Below are positions 54,749 to 64,000 of a stretch of 64,000 nt of DNA, piece after piece (within the stretch, counting starts at the first letter, position 1; each line of letters begins with the position of its first letter). The notes beneath the pieces were generated by a model. That model made no database searches. It was not told where the DNA came from and saw nothing but the letters and a program-made list of their open reading frames with translations. The DNA comes from Onchocerca volvulus (lineage: Eukaryota > Nematoda > Chromadorea > Rhabditida > Onchocercidae). The DNA lies in assembly GCA_000499405.2 (NCBI GenBank), contig HG738139.1, positions 4,488,616-4,552,615 of the forward strand. Direction: 5' to 3'. Position numbers and translations under genes: made by a program.

Positions 54749-55189
54749 TTTTCTCAGAAATTCAATAGAAAAGGATGTAAAAGAAAAAGAACAGCAAAAT
54801 TAGCATATGTGAATTATTGATTTTACCGTAAAAAAAGAAGGAAAAAAGTTCTTTTTTTGATTTTACCGGAAAAAAAGAAGGAAAAAAGTTCTTTTTTTGA
54901 TTTTACCGGAAAAAAAGAAGGAAAAAAGTTCTTTTTTTGATTTTACCGGAAAAAAAGAAGGAAAAAAGTTCTTTTTTTGATTTTACCGGAAAAAAAGAAG
55001 GAAAAAAGTTCTTTTTTTGATTTTACCGGGAAAAAGAAGGAAAAAAGTTCTTTTTTTGATTTTACCGGAAAAAAAGAAGGAAAAAAGAACTTTTTTCCTT
55101 CTTTTTTTCCGGTAAAATCAATAATTCACATATGCTAATTTTGCTGTTCTTTTTCTTTTACATCCTTTTCTATTGAATTTCTGAGAAAA
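54749..55189. repeat. Foldback-like structure: 102-bp inverted repeats around a 40-bp tandem array
   Basis: Left arm 54749-54850 and right arm 55088-55189 are reverse complements with about one mismatch (T at about 54832 on the left, G in the paired position). Between them, a 40-bp unit (ATTTTACCGG, an A-rich AAGAAGG segment and GTTCTTTTTTT) is repeated nearly exactly about six times from 54819; one unit is 39 bp. The arms contain the first and last units plus about 70 bp of unique sequence. No ORF and no clear target-site duplication. Confidence 0.93.
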
Positions 55190-56775
55190 TTTTTGCATTA
55201 AATTACTTGACGAGTTATTCAAATTTAAAGTTTATATATTTTATTGTTAAAAAAAAGAAATTCATTAATTATAAATAATAATAAGCCTGCAAATCATAAT
55301 AGGAATAAGTGAAATTGAAAAAAAATATTAAGAATTTAGATTAGTGTAATATTCAATCAAGATTGAAATTCCTTAGGTATGAAATTTTTGATTTCAATTC
55401 ATCAGTCTTTTTTTTTTTTTTTTGTTTTTAATTGCAAAGAAAGAAGGTGAAAAAAAAAGGCAAAGCAAATAAAAAATATTTTTTGGAATTTTTTAGTTTT
55501 TTTTTTTTGGAAATATTAATTATACAAATATTTAATTCTCGTAGTAAAAGCAAGGGAAATAAGGGCTATAATATTTTCAAAAAATATTATCTTTTAAAAA
55601 GATAAGCTAATCAAATGATATCAAAAAAAAGGGAAGAAAGAAAAAGAAAAAAGATTGGAAGCTTGTTTTAGTTTTGGGTTTTTTTTTTTTTTTTTTGAAT
55701 TTATGACCAAAAATTTTTTGGCATGTCATTTCGTTTCGAATCAAATTTAAAAAAAAAAAAAATGAAGATGCATTATAGCAATAATTATTGATAACAAAAA
55801 ATAATGATAATGATAATAATAATCTGATAATAGTGATATTAAGCATATGAAGTATCAAGCTGATATTTAAGGTTAAAAGTTAATAATTGCATGAGAAAGA
55901 AATGATAATTATTCACTTTTTCCTGATGGTAATTGTGAAAAGATTTGAAATGAATGATTAAGATCACATATTTCTGGCGAAAATATTTTGCAGAGATAGT
56001 CATAATGAATCAAAATAACAATAGAGCAACTAGAAAAGGTCAACCAGAATTTGTGAAAAAAAAAAAGGTCAAATATATAATTAGTAAGGAAAATATCTCA
56101 ACCAATTCTTTGGATTCTTAGATTAGAATCAATGTTTGAGTGTTTTGGTTCAAAATATTCAAGAATGGGAAGAAAAAAATTAATCTATCCCAAATAATAG
56201 TATAATCTTCCATCTTTATGTTTATCTTTTTTGATTCATGAATCCATATATGTATTTCATTAATTAGAATTCAAGTAATGTTTTAATTTAGAAATTGCAA
56301 TCTGAATTTTCTTGGTAAATTGAATAAATAATCGTGATGATATTTATAGTGCAAAATTTTGATTTCTTTTTTTTTTTGTTAAAGTTATGACAAGTTTGTA
56401 ATTAAAAATACGAGGAGTTTTCAATTCAGTAAGATAAAAAACTGCTTAAATTTTGAACGGTACAAAAATTAAAATATATCTCTTATCTTCATCAATGATA
56501 TCGAATGCTGAAAAATGATTATATTTTAAAAGTAAAATAAAGTAAGAGAAAGTATAACAAATGAAAATTATATATTGAGAAATGTTAAATTTTAAAATTA
56601 GAAATCAAATCAAATTTAAAATTATTGACGAATAATCTATTTTAGAAATTATTTAAACAAATTAATGAAATTTGTGGAATTTTCCCTGACATTTATTTCA
56701 ACTTCAACACTCGTTTCAATAATTTTAATTTACTAATAATTTATATACTTTGTGCTCTCCATAATTATGTTGGTC
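55190..56775. other. Intergenic, no gene seen
   Basis: AT-rich with many A or T homopolymers (for example near 55408-55422, 55679-55696 and 55748-55761). No supported exon. Confidence 0.5.
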
Positions 56776-56880
56776 AACAATAATAATAACAACAGTAATG
56801 ATAATAATAATAATAATAATAATGATAATAATATTAATAACAGTAATAATAAAAACAATAATAATAATAGTACTACTGAA
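56776..56880. repeat. Imperfect (AAT)n microsatellite
   Basis: AATAAT runs interrupted by CAG, GAT and AAC variants. Confidence 0.8.
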
Positions 56881-59748
56881 ATATTGAAAATATAAATTTT
56901 CTTTTTTTTCTTACTTTTTTATTTTATATAAATAGATACAATGCAGAATTTTGCGAATTTATATCTATTAAGAATTTAAAATTTCATTTTTCGGGTCATT
57001 TTTTGCAAATAAGAAATTTGGCATTTATGCTAATTATTTTAATGGTATTTTTTAAGTTATATGAATTGGAAAAAAATGTCAAATTTATTATTTCAAAATT
57101 ATTAATTAGAATTCAGAAATATAGAAATGGAAGTAGGAAAAAGAGAAAAGATAAGAAAAAAGGGAAAAACTTAACTTTACTATCAGTTACTTTTTTTTCT
57201 TCAAATATTAATTCCAAATATTGTATTTTTTGACATAATCTAAAAATTATTCATTGCATATATAATTATTTGATTTATTGCTAACTTCAATTATAATTAT
57301 CATTATTTATTTACTTATGAGAAACTATCAACTATATTTACAATCATCACATTTTTATCATTTCTTTATCATATATTTATTTTTACAATTATTATTATCA
57401 AATAATCATTTATAGAATATAATAGGAATTATTTTAGTAAAATCGAAAGGAAATAAATGCTTCTATGATATTTGTTATTATCAATGATTGAAGAAAGAGC
57501 GATCAAATGCTATAATTTAAGATATTTAATTTCACAGAATTTATCAATATGTCATATGACATATATTTCCGTTCGTTGGAAAACTTCAAATGAAATATGT
57601 GGAATAAATGATAACTAACTGATCGATTGATAATTCTTTTACTGTTTTTAATAATTATTTAAGTAACCATTAAATCAATCAAATTGTAAATGTCGCTTAA
57701 ATAAAGTTAATGAGAAATCACGATTAAAGAAAATAACGATAATTTCATGAAAAAAATTACTTTGTAATACAAATAATAATTTTAATACTTTCGAAAAGTC
57801 ATAAATATAACAATTCATATATGTTGCCATTGTTGAAAATAACAATAAACGGTAATAAAAGATCAGCATGAAAAAAAAAAATAAAATCAAAAAAAATTGA
57901 TAAAATAATAAATAATAATGACAATAATATGAAGAGTGATAGTAATGATTTTAAAAATAGCAATAATGATAGTATTAATAATATTAATAGAATAGTGATG
58001 GAATGATAATGAGAGAATGATAAAATAATATTAAAATACTGATAAAATAATTTGATAACAGATTTATTTGATGAATCGTCGAATATATGCCATCCACATT
58101 ATTTTTGAAAAAAACTGAACAATTAAACAAAAAAATGGGATTAAAGAAAGAGATTATTTTTAAATGAAATATAATAGTCTATTTAAAGGACAATAAGAAA
58201 AAAAAAAAGAGATTTAAATCAAATCGTTCGTCCACATAATAATATTTTGATAAAAATTATCGAATAAAAGAAAACAATTTTGTTTTGTTTTTCTTTTATT
58301 TCAATTCAAATTTTGTTGGGTTACAAAAAATGATTTATTAAATTAAATTTAAATTATTTCATAGATAATTTATTAAAGATTTAAAATATCAGAAAAAGGA
58401 AGAAAAAAGAAGACTGTAAGATAAAGAAGACAAAATTAGAGCAAAATTAGTGGGACAAAATGCAAGGTCATATTATAACGAAAATTGTATTTAGTTAATT
58501 TCAGCAAATGTGACAATGAAATATGGAAAACTGATTGTTATCAAAAGAATTTTTTAAAAAAAAAGGAAAAAAGTTATTGCTACTACAATTTTCAAATAAT
58601 ATTACGATTGCCGAATAAACAATGAAATTTAGAATTGCACAGAAAACAATAAATCGTTTTTTCTTTTTTTTTGAGCAAAATATTTAATTTTTATTTAAAA
58701 CTATTGTTTGCCAAAAGATAGAAATCATTGAGTGATTCATTTTTGATATTTAAAGCATGCGAATTATCGATTCGTTTGAGTTTTTCATGTGTTAAAACAT
58801 AATAATTATTTTATTGATAAGTTATAATTAAAAATCGAAAATTATATGAATTACCATATTTATATCATTTATTGATTAAGTGACTTATGATTTTAATTTT
58901 AATTAATTGAGTATCTTATTATTATTTACTGATTCGAATCAATCAAGAGCACCGATTTTACCTTCTTAATAATTATTTAAAAAAAAAAAAAAAGTCCTAC
59001 GCTTTTCTTTTTTTCCCTCCTTTTTCCTTTCTGTTCTAAAAATTAATTCAAATTATTCATTTTTTTAATCAAATTTAAATTTAGAGATATTTTAAAAAAG
59101 TTTAAATTATCATTTTATTATTTTCATCTTTAAAATAGATTGAATGAAATTTTTGCAGCGCAAAAGCCAAAGATTTTCCATAATGTTAAATTATTTTTCA
59201 TACAAAAACAAATACACTTTTTGTAAAAAGAATGAAAAATAATGATTGATATGAATAACGATAAACAACGATTAAAACAGGTTCAAGAGACAAAAAAAAC
59301 CAATTTAACAAATTCATTAAAATGTCAAACTTGGCCAATCAGTAATAAATCAATTAGTTCTAAAAATATTCGATATTAAAATTAAAGAATAGTTTAAGAA
59401 GAATAATTTTTTGAAGATGATAATAATATTTAGAAGAATTTTTTGATCATTTAAAATGAAAATTTTTTTTTTGAACTTTTTAAAGCAAACTGCTGAATAA
59501 TATTTGTTTATTTTACTTTTGTTTATTATCCTTATAACGCCTATTTGTGCCGTTTTGTTATATTTATTTTAGCTTAAATGGCATATGCTTGGCTGTAATT
59601 TTTTTTCGTTTTTATATTTTATTAAACAAATAATTTCATCAAAATTTCGATAAATTTTCAATTACAAATTTGAGCACAAATTATGTCGTTATTGATTTAA
59701 CATTACAGAAATTTTGGAAAATAGTTTCAAAAAGTAAGTTGAAAAAAC

Positions 59749-59750
<2 letters not shown>
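56881..59750. other. Intergenic, no gene seen
   Basis: About 2.9 kb of AT-rich sequence with a loose GATAAT/AATAAT-rich area at about 57898-58030. Open frames at 57003-57233 and 57675-57890 are low complexity and without domains. Confidence 0.5.

Positions 59751-59784
<34 letters not shown>
59751..59784. repeat. (AAT)n microsatellite
   Basis: About 11 uninterrupted AAT units. Confidence 0.9.
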
Positions 59785-59786
<2 letters not shown>

Positions 59787-60290
59787 GTTGTGACAATAAT
59801 TTTTTTACGCTAAATGAAATGGAAAAAAAAAAATGGAATAAAGTTCATTCATAAAATAACATTTTTATTGAAACGATTTTTTTTTCACTCACCTCTTTTT
59901 TTTTTTTTGGAAGGAAGAATGTTTCAAACAATTCATTCCAACAAACCCTTCCCTTCTATTTTGTTCTATCAATCGTTTGACATGCTAAAAATATTTCCCG
60001 ATTTATAATTCTACAATGAATGACAAAATTGCATTGAAAAAAGAAAGAAGAAGATCGTGTAATAAATTCCAGCAACGAAATTTGAAAAACGATTTTCAAC
60101 TGATAATAATAATGATAATAATCGAGATTTTTGAAAGTATTATTTTCTCAATTTGAGCAAGATTATTTTCAAAATTATACTAATAAAATAAATAACAACA
60201 ATGATAAAAATGGAAGCAATAATAGTATTTTTTAATTTTTTAATAATTTTTTTGTTTTATGATAATTAATAATAATTACTGATTAATAAC

Positions 60291-60405
<115 letters not shown>

Positions 60406-60679
60406 GTAGTAATAATCATAACGAAAATTTCAAGAAAGTATTGATAAAATTAAATAATGATACGAATAACAATGAAATTTTAAAATTGAATTATTATTTT
60501 CAGAAAAATTTATATTTATTCACATTTGAATTTATATTTTGATATATATATTTATAAAATTTCGTGCATAAATTACAAGATATAAAACGACTAAAATTTT
60601 AATACAATAAAATATTGTTATATCAATTTAATTGTTAGTTGGTGTGTTATCGCAATTCTTCGACGAAAACTTTCTAAAT

Positions 60680-63600
60680 ATGGGCGAGAAAAGTTAGCAT
60701 TTATGTATCATTTCTTTTAATAATAAGAAGAAATGACTTACAATAATTGCACAATTTTTTATTGATAATTAGAATTAATCATTACTGATATGGATGAGAA
60801 GGTGTGTATAAAAAATTAATTGGATTAATTTTTAAATTGAAATTTTGATAACGACTTCCTTCATCTTTTAAATTTAATTTTTACTATAACATTTGTCCTT
60901 TGTCTTTTATTGCTCATTGATTTATGTTTCAATTGGAACTACCTTTCCGACAAATTTAAATTATTCATTCAAATTAAGAAAAATTACCTCGAATAAAGAA
61001 AGGACATAATGTGAAAAATTCATCATTCTGTGTACTTATTAATATTTTTTTTGAAAAATTTTTTTTAGGGTAAATAATTTTGGAACTGAGAACATTTAAG
61101 ATGGAAAGAAAAATTTTTTGCAAAATTTGAATTTAGGAATTAATGACAATAAGCAAAAAAGTGGAAAAATTAAGATTAAAATAAATGAGATAACAGAAAA
61201 CGAGCTGAAAAAATTGCAAAAGAAAAAGAAAAATTATAAAGATGAAAAAAAAAAGAAAGATTGGTTAAAATAATTAGCAAAAATTCTTTATTGATTATTT
61301 TTGAATGAAAAATATTTCCATTTTTAGAAACTGGTGGTATACGACGATTTTGGTCCAAATTTGCTGATCGCTCGAGTAATTTGGAAAAAACACAGATGAG
61401 TCCGGAATTTCTCGACCTAACTAAAAAATATGATACTTATAAAGAATGCAACGATGTGCTTGTCGAAAGATTGGAAGCATCCATTCAACAAAATAAGGAT
61501 GTCATTGCTGGTGGAAAAGTAATTAATTTTAATTTCTCCCAAACTTTACAACTTTTTTCTGAGTTAGAAGAATAAGAGTGGAAAAAAGCGGGGAACAGAA
61601 AGATGAATAGATATATCTAGAGAGAATTGGAAATTTGTAAAATGTTAAAATTAAACATCAAATACTTTATTTAAATCATCAAGTATTTTATTTAAATAAA
61701 TGCAGCAAATGTTTTATTGGATAAGCATAATGTATATTTGTATATGTTAATATGATTATAATTATTAATTTTTTTGTAGTTTTTTTTTTTCTAAGCATAA
61801 TTTTATTCAAATAATTGATTTTTCTTTTTTTTTACAAATTTTTTAGCTTATACGTTAAGCAAATTTTGAAGAAAATAGCTGATAATATTGCAGATTATTG
61901 ATGCGCCAAACGAAAATCCTTATGAAAAAATTTCAAATTCACTCTTTTCATTATACAGTTGTTTACCATCGAATAAACATTCATGTATTCAATCTTTGAT
62001 ATCTATTACACAAAATTTAGCTAAAGTACAACGTGAACATCAGGTAAATTACTTTTTTTCTTCAAAGTTCTTAAAAAATGTCACCTTAAATCTATTCTGC
62101 TATATTTCATTGATTTTATCAAAAAAAAAAAAAAAAAAAAAAAAGAAATCTTTAAAATCACAACAAACATTTTTTATTAAAAATGTTTCATTTTCATGCA
62201 AATTACTAAATGAACTTTTTTATTTCATCTTGTTTCAAGTTAAAAAAAAAAAAAATCTTCCACTGCTATAAATATTATTTGATCAACAATTTCTTTTTCG
62301 GATTTTTTACTTCGATTGATATTTTAATTCTTAAATCTTTTTAATTCTAATGATAAATTTTTTTTTAATTTCAATGAATTTTACTTTTCATAATTAGAAA
62401 CTTTAAACTGTATGATTATGATTCCTCTGAATTGTTATGTTTATTCGGATGATTATGCATGATTGCAATTCATTAACTTTTTTGAAAGCTCAAACAATAT
62501 TGAAGGGAAAATTTTAATTCATCATGAATATCTGCAAGAGAAAAATTTTTCTTTCATATCATATCATATCATATCATCTCATATCAATGAATTTGTCTAT
62601 CATCACATAATTATTTCAATTATTCATTTCCTTTTTCTTTTCGCCCGAAATTTTTCGTTTTTATATTAGAATTTTCTAAAAATTTGTATAATTTTTGAAG
62701 AAATTTAACAAATTTTAACAAATATTCCTCTGAAGTTTCGAATAATTGTCGCAGAAATTTTTGAAAATTTTAAAATATGAAGGAATATTATTGATTCAAA
62801 ACAATTTTTTATTTTATACACTTCAAAAAAAGAAAGAATTCTTAATAAATTAAAATTTGTTAGACATGCCATTACTTTTCTAAACCTTTAATTTAGTTAA
62901 ATGGACGTAAAGCAATCCGACATCTACGACGTTTTTTCATAATTGAATATAAGGAATTAATGGATGAACGAACAAAACTGGAAAAGTAAATGAGTGAATC
63001 GATTTATATTCATCCGGAAATTCCGGAAAATAAGCATATAATCCGGAAATTAAGCATATAATTTTGGAGAAATATGATGGAATATATTAATAAATTTATA
63101 TCATTATATTTTGACGTAACTGACGCAAATAAAATAATTTCTTTGTCATTATATTAGATAAATACCTCAAAATTATAACTTTAAAATTAAGTTTCTCATG
63201 TCAATAAACTAATCATAGATATTCAATATAACGTTATATGTTGAATGTCGTTGAAAGTATGTAAAATTCTTCAGTAAATAATTCAAACAATATTATTATC
63301 GATCGTTTTTTCAAATACATCGATCATATTTACCATCGTATTATTGATCCAATTGTTACGTACGTGAAAGTGTGCAATACACAATGCATGAATTACGTGG
63401 TCGTTCTTTTTTTTTAGGGCACGTACACATATGGATCGTATGAAATATGAAGTGAAAATATCAAATACAACGGAAAAAGTTGAAAAATATGCGACACTTT
63501 ATGAGCAAGCTGTTGAAGAATTCGATGGACAAGCACATCGTACCATCATTTTGCTCAATCAATTACCCAAAATTAAAACAGTTCACTTGGTATAAATTTT

Positions 63601-63893
63601 TATTAGTAAATTAATAGAAATGAATGATTGAATTAATTAATGCGAATTCTAATAAAAATTTTCTTTCGTATATTAATAATAATATAGTTTAAAGATTTCA
63701 TAGAATAACAATTTCTCTTCGTTTTTTAAAAAAATAGTATTAAACATTTTTTAATTATTTAAAATAAAAATTAATAGTAATAAAAATATTTCGAAATAAT
63801 TCTTAGCAAGATATTATGGAATTTTGGTCAATTCTTCATGAATATCATCAAGAAAGCGTACGATGTATTGATTTAAAGTCAATAGAAGAATAA
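60680..63893 (+). CDS. BAR-domain protein, 6 exons, 233 aa
   Basis: Exons: 60680-60692 (tentative), 61328-61518, 61894-62043, 62897-62985, 63418-63589, 63807-63893 (702 nt). Exons 2-6 join in frame with clear GT/AG sites. The chain is nearly all predicted helix: IRRFWSKFADRSSNLEKT then MSPEFLDLTKKYDTYKECND (about 9-50), resembling the start of endophilin/amphiphysin-type BAR domains; a linker INPYEK-like PNENPYEKISN; LRRFFIIEYKELMDERTKL; and KARTHMDRMKYEVK with a long final helix. This should form a membrane-bending dimer. No SH3 or other domain follows before the stop codon, so it is a BAR-only protein similar in size to BIN3. The first exon is only 13 nt (MGEK plus one base, donor GTTAGC); it is the nearest ATG with the right phase. 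Exact subfamily is not recognised. Confidence 0.75.
62551..62584. repeat. (ATATC)n microsatellite in BAR gene intron 3
   Basis: About six ATATC units with one CTCAT variant. Confidence 0.75.
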
Positions 63894-63939
63894 ATAGAAT
63901 GTTCAAAATTTTACTTTAAAAAATTCGAATTTTACAATG

Positions 63940-63945
63940 AATAAA
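63940..63945 (+). terminator. Polyadenylation signal AATAAA of the BAR gene
   Basis: AATAAA 47 nt beyond the stop codon of the BAR-domain gene. The window ends 55 bases later with no further feature. Confidence 0.55.
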
Positions 63946-64000
63946 ATCAAATTTTTTGTTTACTTCAAAAATATATTTCATATTGTATAAATATAGAAAG

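Noticed and set aside
55980..56130. Short open frame starting MNQNNNRATRKG
   Set aside because: Low complexity, soon closed, no splice partner giving a plausible protein.
60791..60802. Alternative first exon MDEK for the BAR gene
   Set aside because: Its donor (AAG|GTGTGT) leaves phase 0, but exon 2 needs one leading base.

Overview
The window is eukaryotic: AT-rich DNA (very roughly 70-75% A+T by eye), short exons joined by GT..AG introns, and homopolymer runs and microsatellites throughout. The troponin T gene has the C-terminal and mid-protein blocks typical of nematode troponin T. Two genes carry a TTTCAG acceptor 20-22 nt upstream of the ATG, as expected for spliced-leader trans-splicing. 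I infer a parasitic nematode, probably a spirurid/filarial-type species; the species cannot be fixed from the sequence alone.

Seven protein-coding genes can be assembled exon by exon with reading frame kept across every junction. Left to right they are: an AQP11/12-type aquaporin (minus, 199-2157, 267 aa); a mitochondrial two-CDGSH iron-sulfur protein of CISD3 type (minus, 6443-8985, 163 aa); a MATH-BTB SPOP orthologue (plus, 18425-22334, 409 aa); an ABCG/White-type ABC half transporter (plus, 23393-30959, 610 aa); troponin T (minus, 34148-38556, 392 aa); a NOSTRIN-like F-BAR/SH3 protein (minus, 40596-52601, 558 aa); and a short BAR-domain protein (plus, about 60680-63893, 233 aa). They look like ordinary unlinked housekeeping, muscle and membrane-trafficking genes, with no sign of an operon.

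The rest is intergenic or intronic. The 9.4 kb between CISD3 and SPOP holds (CA)n, (TG)n and (GTCT)n arrays, a ~70-bp scattered repeat and a ~48-bp degenerate minisatellite, but no credible gene. At least four copies of a Helitron/Helentron-like mobile family are present: short copies near 4766 and 50843, and two longer decayed copies that keep pieces of the Helitron protein, one inside the large twelfth ABCG intron (about 29051-30502) and one between ABCG and troponin T (about 31600-33836). The upstream 8 kb of the BAR gene contains a 102-bp near-perfect inverted repeat enclosing a 40-bp tandem array, plus long AAT microsatellites.

I found no new multi-gene system. The observations most worth checking are the mobile-element family with a shared internal order and similar inverted ends, the foldback-like palindrome, the HPC/NPI pore motifs of the aquaporin, the ITSGE signature of the ABC transporter, and a triplicated decayed exon start in the third ABCG intron.
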